This document shows, one piece after another, positions 15,205-22,190 of a DNA stretch of 22,215 nt. The notes beneath the pieces were generated by a model. It was not told where the DNA came from. It saw nothing but the letters and a program-made list of their open reading frames with translations, and searched no databases. A program made the translations under genes and the position numbers. Location of the stretch: NCBI GenBank assembly GCA_021808185.1, contig JAKBCB010000009.1:1-22215 (forward strand), in the 5' to 3' direction. The stretch's first letter is position 1; the number at the start of each line of letters is the position of its first letter. Source of the stretch: Pseudomonadota bacterium (lineage in GTDB: Bacteria; Pseudomonadota; Alphaproteobacteria; Acetobacterales; Acetobacteraceae).

Positions 15205-15277
15205 CACGGTTAGTTGATGCTGGTCTGTCGCCACTGATGGCGGATGTTCTTCGCTAACTTGTAACAAGGAGGATACG

Positions 15278-15661
15278 ATGCGCCCGGACTCACCGGGTTC
15301 GGCAGCGGGGGTGCTCGGCGCCGGCCCAAACGAAGCCGCGCCCGCCGGCGGCGGTCGCGCAACCGACCTTGAGGATGCGGATTTCGCGGTGGTTCTGCTC
15401 CAGGCCCTGAACAACATGGCGGCGCGCAGCAAGCGTCGGCAGGCCGATCTCAACGCCGCCCTGCGCGGTGCCGATATCATCGTCGATCCGTCGCGCGTAC
15501 GCGCCGCGCTGCGGCTGTTGCAGGCGCAGGGGGCCATCGAGAATCTGGTGCCGCTGTCCGATGGCGGGCTGCTGCTGTCGGTGACGCAGAAAGCCGCCGA
15601 ACGGGCGATCCCGCCGCCGCAATGGCTCCCGCTCGACCAACTGGACGCAACGGCGGTCTGA
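15278..15661 (+). CDS. Unrecognised 127-aa protein, possible winged-helix
   Basis: I do not recognise this family. Residues 1-30 are Gly/Pro/Ala-rich and probably disordered. Residues 31-105 look like a small helical domain: a helix near 33-49 (FAVVLLQALNNMAARS), a second near 54-63, a third near 71-84 (PSRVRAALRLLQAQG), then a short strand-turn-strand (AIENLVPLSDGGLLLSVT). That helix-helix-helix-wing order suggests a winged-helix DNA-binding or protein-binding fold, which is an inference. Residues 109-127 are an acidic, Pro-containing tail. The start is very well supported by AAGGAGG (15266-15272), 5 nt from ATG and stronger than for most genes here. A symmetrical CTTGT-A-ACAAG (15258-15268) overlaps that site. 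Convergent with the GT4 gene, 22 bp apart. Confidence 0.75.
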   Translation: MRPDSPGSAAGVLGAGPNEAAPAGGGRATDLEDADFAVVLLQALNNMAARSKRRQADLNAALRGADIIVDPSRVRAALRLLQAQGAIENLVPLSDGGLLLSVTQKAAERAIPPPQWLPLDQLDATAV

Positions 15662-15683
15662 CCCCCCGCAGGCCCGCGCGGCA

Positions 15684-16712
15684 TCAGCGGGCCACCGAGG
15701 CGAGGAAGTCGCGCCACCGCGCGACCACCGTGGCCGCCGCGAATTCCGCATCGAAGCGCGCCCGCCCGGCCCGCGCCAGCGCCGCCGCCCTCGGCCGATC
15801 CGCCAGCAGGTCCGCGATCGCGGCCGCGAGGGCTTCGGGGTTCTCCTTCGGCACCACCAGCCCGTCGGCGCCGTCGCGCAGCAGTTCGCGCGGCCCGTCG
15901 GCGTCCGCCGCCACCACCGGGCGGGCGGCCGACCACGCCTCGATCACCATGTTGCCGAGCGGCTCGACGCGCGAGGAGCAGACGAACAGGTCCGCCGCCC
16001 GCAGCAACGCGCCCGCATCGGCCCGCCAGCCGAGGAAATGCACGCGGTCGGCAACATGCTTGCGCGCGGCGAGCGCCGTGAGCGCCGCGCGCTCGGGCCC
16101 CTCGCCGGCGATGGCCAGATGCACGCCGGGTAGGCGCGGCATCGCCTGGATCAGCGTGTCGAACCCCTTGTCCGTGTGCAGCCGGCCCAGGCCGAGCAGC
16201 AGCGGCCGCCCCTCCGGCAAGCCGGAGGGGGGGGGTGTGCCCGGGGGCGCTGCAGAAAAATCCTCGACGAAATTCGGCACGTAGTGGGTGCGCTCGTCCG
16301 GCCAGCCCTGCGCGCGCAGCCACGCCACGATGCCGCGCGTGTTGCCGACAAGATGGTCGCAGCGGCGATAGTAGCGCAGGTCATAATAGCCGCCGAGCCG
16401 GCCGACCAGCGTCCAGTCGCCGCGCGGCGTGACCTGGCTCGCGCGGTTCATCCAGCTGACGACGACCTGCGGGGCGAAGCCGCGCAGCGCGGCGCGCAGG
16501 CGCGGGCCGGTCAACAGATCGAGTGGGCCGCCGAAGGCCAGTTCCACCGGCGCAAACCCGCCCGCGCGCAGCCGCGCCGCGCGCACCGGATTGCGGCGGA
16601 TCACCGGCAGCACCTCCTCGCCGGCGGCGGCAAGGCCGAGGCACAACCGCTCGAAGAACAGTTCGGCGCCGCCCATGGTGGCACCGGCCATGACGTGCGC
16701 GACGCGGGTCAC
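15684..16712 (-). CDS. GT4-family glycosyltransferase
   Basis: A 342-aa GT-B fold glycosyltransferase, probably adding a sugar to lipopolysaccharide core or another surface glycan at the inner membrane's cytoplasmic side. The N-terminal acceptor domain starts HVMAGATMGGAELFFERLC, the linker carries the donor-domain entry LLLGLGRLHTDKGFDTLIQAM, and the E-x7-E nucleotide-sugar motif is EPLGNMVIE. The conserved PNFVEDF precedes the linker. The start is GTG at 16712, overlapping the heptosyltransferase stop as GTGA; Met8 is a less likely alternative. The linker APPGTPPPSGLPEG is encoded by a perfect inverted repeat. Sugar donor and acceptor cannot be read from the sequence. Confidence 0.9.
   Translation of the reverse strand: MTRVAHVMAGATMGGAELFFERLCLGLAAAGEEVLPVIRRNPVRAARLRAGGFAPVELAFGGPLDLLTGPRLRAALRGFAPQVVVSWMNRASQVTPRGDWTLVGRLGGYYDLRYYRRCDHLVGNTRGIVAWLRAQGWPDERTHYVPNFVEDFSAAPPGTPPPSGLPEGRPLLLGLGRLHTDKGFDTLIQAMPRLPGVHLAIAGEGPERAALTALAARKHVADRVHFLGWRADAGALLRAADLFVCSSRVEPLGNMVIEAWSAARPVVAADADGPRELLRDGADGLVVPKENPEALAAAIADLLADRPRAAALARAGRARFDAEFAAATVVARWRDFLASVAR
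16209..16230. repeat. Perfect inverted repeat inside the glycosyltransferase gene
   Basis: CCCCTCCGGC (16209-16218) and GCCGGAGGGG (16221-16230) are exact inverse copies separated by AA, and the right arm continues into a run of G up to about 16235. It encodes the Pro/Gly-rich linker between the two domains of the glycosyltransferase. It resembles the intergenic CCCCTCC/GGAGGGG palindromes at 10460 and 19441, so it may be a palindromic element captured inside a gene. Confidence 0.55.
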
Positions 16713-17602
16713 GCGGCCAGCGCCGGGGAGAGCAGGGTGCGCGCCGCCGCCAGCGCGTCCGCCACGGAAAGATCCTCCATCCGCTGGCCATGCGCGATGG
16801 CCGCTGCCGTCAGGCGCCCGGCGGGGGCGTATTCCGCGGCCGGCGTCGGCCCGAACAGCCCCAGCGTCGGCGTGCCGGCGGCGGCGGCGAGGTGCATCAG
16901 CCCGGAATCGTTGCCCACGAACAGCGCGCAGCGGGCGAGGCAGGCGGCGGCTTCCGGCAGGCTCAGCGCGCCCGCGAGGTCGATGGCCTCCGGCAGCGCC
17001 GCGAGCACCGGGGCGGCAAGCGCCCGCTCCCGCGCGCCCGGACCCGCGAACACCGCGATCCGCGCGCATGCCAACGGCCCAGTGGCGAGGGCGCGGAACA
17101 ACGCCACGAAGCGTTCGGGTGGCCAGACCTTGCCATCCCAGTTCGCGGTCGGGCCGAACGCGATCACCGGCGATCCGGCGGGCAGCAAGGTCTCGGCGCG
17201 TGCCCGGTCCTGCGGCCCGGTCCAGGCGACCGGCAGCGGCACCGTGTCGAGCCGCAGGATCTTGGCGAGTTGCTCCGTCTTGTGGCCCGGATGCTTGCGC
17301 ATCACCGCGCGTCGCCGCGCCGGCACCAGATAGGATAGGGCCGAGGCGCGGATATCGACCACCAGATCCCAGAACGTCCCCACCGTCGCCGCCCACAGCC
17401 GCAGCCAGTGGCGGCCATAGGTCTGCTTTTCGAACGGGATCAGCCGTTCCAGATTCGGCATGCGCGCGAACACCCCCCCCGCCGCCGGGCCGCAGGCGAC
17501 GGTGATGCGGCTGGCCGGGTAGGCGCGGATCAGGTGGTCCAGCAGCCCGGTGGACAGCACGGCGTCGCCGACGCGGTTGGATGTGACGAACAGTATGCGC
17601 AT
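16709..17602 (-). CDS. GT9 heptosyltransferase-like protein
   Basis: A 297-aa ADP-heptose:LPS heptosyltransferase-type enzyme (glycosyltransferase family 9), expected to act at the cytoplasmic face on lipopolysaccharide inner core. The N-terminus MRILFVTSNRVGDAVLSTGLL matches the family opening, with Asp13 at the position of the catalytic Asp of WaaC. The C-terminal nucleotide-sugar site is FVGNDSGLMHLAAAAGTPTLGLFGPT (about 230-255). The length is shorter than WaaC/WaaF (about 320-350). The frame stays open upstream into asnB, but the conserved start is at 17602. No ribosome site is visible; instead the start codon lies in one arm of an 8-bp inverted repeat. The GT4 gene follows with a 4-nt overlap, so the two probably act in the same glycan pathway. 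Confidence 0.9.
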   Translation of the reverse strand: MRILFVTSNRVGDAVLSTGLLDHLIRAYPASRITVACGPAAGGVFARMPNLERLIPFEKQTYGRHWLRLWAATVGTFWDLVVDIRASALSYLVPARRRAVMRKHPGHKTEQLAKILRLDTVPLPVAWTGPQDRARAETLLPAGSPVIAFGPTANWDGKVWPPERFVALFRALATGPLACARIAVFAGPGARERALAAPVLAALPEAIDLAGALSLPEAAACLARCALFVGNDSGLMHLAAAAGTPTLGLFGPTPAAEYAPAGRLTAAAIAHGQRMEDLSVADALAAARTLLSPALAA

Positions 17603-17626
17603 GTCCGCGCGCTTAGCACGGACATG
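17600..17626 (-). other. Inverted repeat enclosing the heptosyltransferase start codon
   Basis: CATGTCCG (17600-17607) and CGGACATG (17619-17626) are exact inverse copies around an 11-nt loop. On the transcript the start codon of the heptosyltransferase gene (17600-17602) would be in the 3' arm of the hairpin. No Shine-Dalgarno is present, so folding could limit translation. It could equally be a protein-binding site. Confidence 0.45.
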
Positions 17627-17629
17627 ACG

Positions 17630-17643
17630 CGGGCGCGCGCCCG
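17630..17643. promoter_or_regulatory. 14-bp perfect palindrome in the heptosyltransferase/asnB divergent gap
   Basis: CGGGCGCGCGCCCG is its own reverse complement and lies almost exactly in the middle of the 76-bp gap between the two divergent starts. The position suits an operator shared by both promoters. High GC raises the chance of such palindromes, so the call is tentative, and I cannot define convincing -35/-10 pairs for either gene. Confidence 0.4.
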
Positions 17644-17678
17644 ATGTAGAGGCTCGCCGTCGGACAAGGGATGTTGGC

Positions 17679-19430
17679 ATGTGCGGTTTGGCGGGCGTGA
17701 TGACGCGGGATGGCGGCGCGCCCGAACCTGCGCTGCTGCATGCCTTGCGGGAGGCCATCGCCCATCGCGGCCCGGACGGGCACGGGCAGCTCGTGCGCGG
17801 TGGCACCGCGCTGATCCACGCGCGCCTGTCCATCATCGACCTGCAAACCGGCGATCAGCCGCTGTTCACGCCCGCCGGCGCCGCGCTGGTGGCCAATGGC
17901 GAGATCTACAACGACCCGGACCTGCGCGCGGCGATGACCGCGACCCCGTTCCGCACCCGCTCGGACTGCGAGCCGGCACTGTTCCTGGCCGAGTCGGAGG
18001 GGATCGGCTTCGCCGACCGGCTGCGCGGGATGTACGCGATCGCGGTGCACGATCCGGCGGCGGGGCGGCTGCTGCTCGCGCGCGATCCGTTCGGGATCAA
18101 GCCGCTGTACTACGCGGCGACGGCGCATCTGTTCGCCTTCGCCTCCGAGCCGGGGGCGCTGCTGGCGGCGGGGCTGGCCGCGCGGGCGGCGGCGCCGCGG
18201 CGGGTCGCGGAATTGCTGCAACTGAAATTCACCACCGGGGCGGAGACGATTTTCCCCGGTATTTTCCGCGTGCTGCCGGGCGAGACCCTGGTGGTCGAGG
18301 CGGGGCGCGTGGTCGCGCGGCGGATGCGCGCGGCCCTGCCGGCGGGCGGGCCGCTGCGACTCGGCCATGCGGAGGCGAAGCGGCGGCTGGACGCGGTGCT
18401 GCTCGACAGCGTGACCGCGCATCTGCGCTCGGATGTGCCGTACGGGCTGTTTCTGTCCGGCGGCATCGATTCCTCGGCGCTGCTGGCGCTGATGAAGCGT
18501 GCGACAGGGCAGCGCGTGCAGGCGCTGACGGTGGGTTGGGAAGGCGGCGGCGCGCTGGACGAAAGCCGCGAGGCCGAGCGACTCGCGCGGGTCATGGGCG
18601 CGGATTGCACGCGGCTGGAGATGACGGCGCGCGATTTCTGGGCACTGGCACCGCGCATCGCCGCTTCCATCGACGATCCCACGGCGGATGCGGCGGTCCT
18701 GCCAAGCTGGCTGCTCGGGCGCGCGGCCCGCGCGGGGGGGCTGAAGGTGACGCTGTGCGGCGAAGGGGCGGATGAACTGTTCGGCGGCTACAGCCGCTAC
18801 AAGAAGCGCCGCGCCCCGTGGCGCTGGGTGGCCCGCCGCCCGCGCGCGAAGGGCGTGTTCGGCGATCCGGCGGCACTTGCCGGCTGGCGCGACGGGATTG
18901 CGGCGGCGGAGGCGGTGGCGGGGCAGGGGAGAACCCCATTGCAGGCGGCGCAGGCGGTGGACATCGCCGAATGGCTGCCGAACGACCTGCTGACCAAGCT
19001 CGACCGCACGCTGATGGTGCATGGCGTGGAGGGGCGCACGCCGTTCCTCGATCCGGTCGTTGCCGAATTCGGCTTCCGCCTGCCGGACGCGCTGAAGGCC
19101 GGCGCGCGCTTCGGAAAAGTGCTGCTGCGGGACTGGCTGGCCGAGGCATTCCCGCAGGCCGGCGCCTATGCCCGCAAGAAGGGCTTCAAGCCGCCGGTCG
19201 GCGCCTGGATGGCGGCGCGGTCGGCCGAGCTTGCCCCCCTGGTCGCCACCACGCCGGCTATCGCGGCGAGCCTGCCGGCGGCGGCGGTGCACGCGGCCTT
19301 TGCCGAGGCCGCGCGCGACTCGCAGCCGGCATGGTCGCTGCTGTTCGTGGCGCTGTGGCACGCGCACCACATCCAGGGCGTGCCCGCGGATGGGGATATC
19401 GGCGAGGTGCTGCGCGCGGCGGGGCGCTGA
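17679..19430 (+). CDS. asnB: Glutamine-dependent asparagine synthetase-like amidotransferase
   Basis: A 583-aa class-II amidotransferase plus ATP-dependent synthetase. Met is followed by Cys2, the N-terminal glutaminase nucleophile once Met1 is removed. Glutamine-site motifs are RGPDGHG (30-36), ARLSIIDL (48-55) and NGEIYN (73-78). The synthetase domain has the pyrophosphate loop SGGIDSS (260-266) and GEGADELFGGY. A late positively charged stretch, YARKKGFKPPVGAWM, is also typical. The start has AAGGG about 8 nt upstream. Next to glycosyltransferases, such enzymes either make asparagine or amidate a sugar acid in a surface polysaccharide; the sequence alone cannot decide. It diverges from the heptosyltransferase and converges on lexA. 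Confidence 0.9.
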   Translation: MCGLAGVMTRDGGAPEPALLHALREAIAHRGPDGHGQLVRGGTALIHARLSIIDLQTGDQPLFTPAGAALVANGEIYNDPDLRAAMTATPFRTRSDCEPALFLAESEGIGFADRLRGMYAIAVHDPAAGRLLLARDPFGIKPLYYAATAHLFAFASEPGALLAAGLAARAAAPRRVAELLQLKFTTGAETIFPGIFRVLPGETLVVEAGRVVARRMRAALPAGGPLRLGHAEAKRRLDAVLLDSVTAHLRSDVPYGLFLSGGIDSSALLALMKRATGQRVQALTVGWEGGGALDESREAERLARVMGADCTRLEMTARDFWALAPRIAASIDDPTADAAVLPSWLLGRAARAGGLKVTLCGEGADELFGGYSRYKKRRAPWRWVARRPRAKGVFGDPAALAGWRDGIAAAEAVAGQGRTPLQAAQAVDIAEWLPNDLLTKLDRTLMVHGVEGRTPFLDPVVAEFGFRLPDALKAGARFGKVLLRDWLAEAFPQAGAYARKKGFKPPVGAWMAARSAELAPLVATTPAIAASLPAAAVHAAFAEAARDSQPAWSLLFVALWHAHHIQGVPADGDIGEVLRAAGR

Positions 19431-19440
19431 GCAGGCTGCT

Positions 19441-19489
19441 GCCCCTCCCGCATGGAGAGGGGGCTTCATAGCGGGTCGGCGTGCGACCC
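19441..19489. terminator. Paired hairpins between convergent asnB and lexA
   Basis: The 64-bp gap holds two stems. The first is imperfect: GCCCCTC (19441-19447) against GAGGGGGC (19456-19463), with one bulged G. The second is exact: GGGTCG (19473-19478) against CGACCC (19484-19489) with loop GCGTG. Their place between convergent stops suggests bidirectional termination. Neither has a clear T-tract, so termination would have to be non-canonical or Rho-assisted. Confidence 0.4.
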
Positions 19490-19494
19490 CTTGC

Positions 19495-20226
19495 TCAGTA
19501 CCGCCGCAACAGCGCGATTAGCCGGCCCTGCACCTTTACCCGGTCGGACGGCAGGATCTTGGTTTCGAACGTGCGGTTGGCCGGTTCCAGCGCGATGGAG
19601 TTGCCCCGCCGGCGCAGGCGCTTGAGGGTGACTTCGTTGTCATCGACCAGGGCCACCACGATCTGCCCATTCTCCGCCGTCTCGCCCCTGCGGATGATGA
19701 CGGTGTCGCCGTCCAGGATGCCGGCTTCGACCATCGAGTCGCCAGCGACTTCCAGCGCGTAATGCTCGCCGCTGCCGAGCAGCGCCACGGGCACCTCGAT
19801 CTGCGTCGCGCTGTCGCGCATCGCCTCGATCGGCAGGCCGGCGGCGATGCGGCCGTACAGCGGCAACTGGATGGCGCCCGCCTCGGAGGCCGAGCGGACG
19901 CCGGAGAGACGGGCGGTGAAATCGCCGCGGATGACGTTGGGCGCGAACGTGCCGCCGGCCGTCGCCAGCGACTCGCCGCGCACCTCGGCGACCGGCGCGC
20001 GGCCGGCCGCGTCGTCCGGCAGGCGCACGACTTCCAGCGCCCGCGCCCGGTGGTGGCGGCGGCGCAGAAAGCCGCGCTCCTCCAGCGCCGAGATCAGGCG
20101 GTGGATGCCGGATTTGGATTTCAGTTGCAGGGCTTCCTTCATCTCCTCGAAACTCGGGGAGAAGCCGGTGCTTTTCAGGTGCCGGTCGATGAATGTCAGC
20201 AGCTCGTGCTGCTTGCGGGTCAGCAT
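19495..20226 (-). CDS. lexA: LexA repressor, SOS regulator
   Basis: A 243-aa transcriptional repressor/self-cleaving peptidase S24. The N-terminal winged helix is MLTRKQHELLTFIDRHL followed by GFSPSFEEMKEALQLKSKSGIHRLISALEERG (residues 21-52). The linker (about 65-120) is long, typical of alphaproteobacterial LexA and longer than in E. coli (202 aa). The C-terminal domain has the cleavage site Ala129-Gly130 in RIAAGLP, the catalytic Ser164 in GDSMVEAG, and Lys202 in NEVTLKR. The start at 20226 gives the family N-terminus and has GGAG about 10 nt upstream. The same frame is open to 20319, but that would translate through a degenerate operator, so it is rejected. It is autoregulated through the box at 20330-20344. 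Confidence 0.97.
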   Translation of the reverse strand: MLTRKQHELLTFIDRHLKSTGFSPSFEEMKEALQLKSKSGIHRLISALEERGFLRRRHHRARALEVVRLPDDAAGRAPVAEVRGESLATAGGTFAPNVIRGDFTARLSGVRSASEAGAIQLPLYGRIAAGLPIEAMRDSATQIEVPVALLGSGEHYALEVAGDSMVEAGILDGDTVIIRRGETAENGQIVVALVDDNEVTLKRLRRRGNSIALEPANRTFETKILPSDRVKVQGRLIALLRRY

Positions 20227-20305
20227 CGCGGATGTCTCCGTGCGGCCGGCGGCGGTGACGGGAAGCGGGCGGGCGAGCGTGTTATTCGCGTTGGATGATG
20301 ACTTG

Positions 20306-20320
20306 GAACAAACCGGCAAC
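20306..20320 (-). promoter_or_regulatory. Degenerate second LexA box
   Basis: The minus strand reads GTTG-N7-GTTC, one base off the GTTC-N7-GTTC operator. It lies in the predicted leader of lexA, 10 bp downstream of the perfect box at 20330-20344. It could add cooperative binding or be coincidence. Confidence 0.35.
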
Positions 20321-20329
20321 TAAGCCGGT

Positions 20330-20344
20330 GTTCTAGATTGGTTC
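20330..20344 (-). promoter_or_regulatory. LexA operator (SOS box) of lexA
   Basis: The plus strand reads GTTC TAGATTG GTTC, an exact match to the alphaproteobacterial SOS box GTTC-N7-GTTC; on the lexA strand it is GAAC-N7-GAAC. It covers the predicted -10 of lexA, so bound LexA would block its own promoter. Confidence 0.9.
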
Positions 20345-20359
20345 CGCGCGCTTCGTCAA
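20330..20359 (-). promoter_or_regulatory. Predicted lexA promoter
   Basis: On the minus strand TTGACG (20354-20359) is followed after 18 bp by TAGAAC (20330-20335), matching 5/6 and 4/6 of the sigma-70 hexamers. The implied transcript starts near 20323, giving a leader of roughly 95 nt. The SOS box overlaps the -10 and the 3' part of the spacer. Confidence 0.6.
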
Positions 20360-20399
20360 GCGCAACGTGGCGACATTCGCCGGATACGGGGCGCTCGGC

Positions 20400-20427
20400 T
20401 TGACACACGGGAACGGGCGGCTTACTC
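20400..20427 (+). promoter_or_regulatory. Candidate rpmJ promoter
   Basis: A perfect TTGACA -35 (20400-20405), preceded by GC as in many alphaproteobacterial promoters, lies 83 nt before rpmJ. The -10 is unclear: TTACTC at 20422-20427 (16-bp spacing) is the nearest AT-containing candidate and matches poorly. Confidence 0.4.
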
Positions 20428-20488
20428 CGCGCCCCTCATTGCCGGCGGCGGTCGTCGGTCCGAACAACGTGTACGCAAGGCCACCCCG

Positions 20489-20614
20489 ATGAAAGTCCGC
20501 AACAGCCTCAAGTCGGCGAAAACCCGTGACAAGAACTGCCGCGTGGTGCGCCGCCATGGCCGCGTTTACGTCATCAACAAGAAGAACCCGCGCATGAAGG
20601 CCCGCCAGGGCTAA
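20489..20614 (+). CDS. rpmJ: Ribosomal protein L36 (bL36, zinc-ligand-poor form)
   Basis: A 41-aa basic protein of the large ribosomal subunit. It begins MKVRNSLKSAKTRDKNCRVV and ends NKKNPRMKARQG, the typical bL36 pattern. Only one Cys is present (Cys17), so the four-ligand C-C-C-H zinc ribbon of 38-aa L36 is absent; this longer form is the usual one in alphaproteobacteria and corresponds to YkgO in E. coli. ATG 20489 has AAGG 8 nt upstream. The gene stands alone, between lexA (divergent) and glcD, with its own terminator. It is below the size that automated open-frame lists usually keep. Confidence 0.96.
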   Translation: MKVRNSLKSAKTRDKNCRVVRRHGRVYVINKKNPRMKARQG

Positions 20615-20651
20615 CCGCGCCGGCCTTCTTCGTTCGACGCGTCCATCCGCC

Positions 20652-20675
20652 CCGCCCCGGCATCGTCCGGGGCGG
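20652..20675 (+). terminator. Terminator hairpin after rpmJ
   Basis: CCGCCCCGG (20652-20660) pairs perfectly with CCGGGGCGG (20667-20675) over the 6-nt loop CATCGT. The downstream sequence is only mildly T-rich (TTCGCGTTT), but the 9-bp GC stem 37 nt after the rpmJ stop is a convincing intrinsic-type terminator. Confidence 0.75.
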
Positions 20676-20744
20676 TTCGCGTTTGCGGCCGGCTTGCGGC
20701 GCGCCATATTCGGTATCAGTGTCCGCACCCGATGGGGGAGCCGC

Positions 20745-22190
20745 ATGATCGCGCAACCGGAACCGAAACAAGACGTGCTGGCGCGCCGCGAGGCGATCGT
20801 GGCGGGGCTGCGCGCGCTGCTGCCCGAGACAGGCGTGATCGCCGAACCGCTGCGCCTGAAACCCTACGAGACCGACGGGCTTTCCGCCTACCGGCAGGTG
20901 CCGCTCGCGGTGGTGCTGCCGGAGACGACGGAGCAGGTGGCCGCCGTGCTCGCGTATCTGCATCAGCAGGGCGTGCGCATCGTGCCGCGCGGCGCCGGCA
21001 CTTCGCTCTCGGGCGGTGCGTTGCCGATGGCGGACGCGGTCGTGGTCGGCATGATGCGGATGAACCGCATCCTGGACATCGACTACGCCAATCGCGCGGC
21101 CCTGGTGCAGGCGGGCGTGACCAATATCGGCATCACCACGGCGGTCTCGGCCGAAGGGTTCTTCTACGCGCCCGATCCGTCGAGCCAGCTGGCCTGCATG
21201 ATCGGCGGCAATGTCGGGATGAATTCGGGCGGCGCGCATTGCCTGCGCTACGGCGTCACCGCCAACAACCTGCTCGGCGTCAAGCTGGTCACGGTCGCGG
21301 GCGAGGTGGTGCAGATCGGCGGCGAGCATCTGGACGCCGTTGGCTACGACTGGCTCGGCCTGATCACCGGCAGCGAGGGGCAGCTCGGCATCGTCACCGA
21401 GGTGACGGTGCGCATCCTGCGCGGCCCGGAAGGCGCGCGCGCGATGCTCGCGGCGTTCAAGTCCAACGAGATCGCCGGGCAATGCGTCGATGCCATCATC
21501 GGCTCGGGCATCATCCCGGTGGCGCTGGAGTTCATGGACCGTCCCGCCATCCACGCCTGCGAGGCGTTCGCGCATGCGGGCTATCCGCTGGACGCCGAGG
21601 CGATGCTGATCATCGAGGTCGAGGGCAGCGTCGCCGAGCAGGATTTCCTGCTCGACCGCATCAAGGACATCTGCGCGAAGTTCGACCCGATCAGCCTGAA
21701 GGTGTCGCAGTCGGCGGAAGAATCGGCGGCGATCTGGAAGGGCCGCAAGGGCGCGTTCGGCGCCGTCGGGCGGATCAGCCCGGATTACCTGTGCATGGAC
21801 GGCACCATCCCCACCAGCCGCCTGCCGGACGTGCTCGCCCGCATCGGCGAGATGAGCGAGTCCTATGGGCTGCAAGTGGCCAACATCTTCCACGCCGGCG
21901 ACGGCAATCTGCATCCGCTCATCATGTTCGACGCCAACGACCCGAGCAGCTTCGCGAAGGCGGAAAAATTCGGCGCGGACATCCTCAGGCTGTGCGTCGA
22001 GGTCGGCGGCTGCCTGACCGGCGAGCACGGCGTAGGGGTGGAAAAGCGCGATCTGATGGGCGTGCAGTTCACCGAAACGGAGCTGGAGCAGCAACGCCGC
22101 ATCAAGAGCGCGTTCGATCCGGGCTGGCTGCTCAACCCGAACAAGGTGTTCCCGTTGCAGCCCCAGCCGGCGCTGGCGAAGGCCGCATGA
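20745..22190 (+). CDS. glcD: Glycolate oxidase FAD-linked subunit GlcD
   Basis: A 481-aa flavoprotein that oxidises glycolate (or D-lactate-type 2-hydroxy acids) to glyoxylate, working with GlcE and GlcF and passing electrons to the respiratory chain. The PCMH-type FAD domain has VPRGAGTSLSGGALP (about 78-92) and IGGNVGMNSGGAHCLRYGVT (about 150-170). The C-terminal FAD-oxidase domain has NIFHAGDGNLHPLI and CLTGEHGVGVEKR. Its length matches E. coli GlcD (499) apart from a shorter N-terminus. ATG 20745 has GGGGGAG just upstream; the frame is open to 20694 without a ribosome site. The stop overlaps the next start as ATGA, as expected for a glcDE(F) operon. Confidence 0.94.
   Translation: MIAQPEPKQDVLARREAIVAGLRALLPETGVIAEPLRLKPYETDGLSAYRQVPLAVVLPETTEQVAAVLAYLHQQGVRIVPRGAGTSLSGGALPMADAVVVGMMRMNRILDIDYANRAALVQAGVTNIGITTAVSAEGFFYAPDPSSQLACMIGGNVGMNSGGAHCLRYGVTANNLLGVKLVTVAGEVVQIGGEHLDAVGYDWLGLITGSEGQLGIVTEVTVRILRGPEGARAMLAAFKSNEIAGQCVDAIIGSGIIPVALEFMDRPAIHACEAFAHAGYPLDAEAMLIIEVEGSVAEQDFLLDRIKDICAKFDPISLKVSQSAEESAAIWKGRKGAFGAVGRISPDYLCMDGTIPTSRLPDVLARIGEMSESYGLQVANIFHAGDGNLHPLIMFDANDPSSFAKAEKFGADILRLCVEVGGCLTGEHGVGVEKRDLMGVQFTETELEQQRRIKSAFDPGWLLNPNKVFPLQPQPALAKAA

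Noticed and set aside
15197..15213. CtrA binding site (TTAA-N7-TTAA)
   Set aside because: The half-sites are TTAA and TTAG with 8 bp between them, so neither sequence nor spacing fits the consensus.
15702..17396. Apparent fusion of the glycosyltransferase with an upstream 228-residue domain
   Set aside because: The upstream part is the wrong frame of the heptosyltransferase gene; the GT4 protein begins at GTG 16712.
20227..20319. N-terminal extension of LexA (31 extra residues)
   Set aside because: The family N-terminus begins at MLTRKQ (20226) with a ribosome site, and the extension would run through the degenerate LexA box in the leader.
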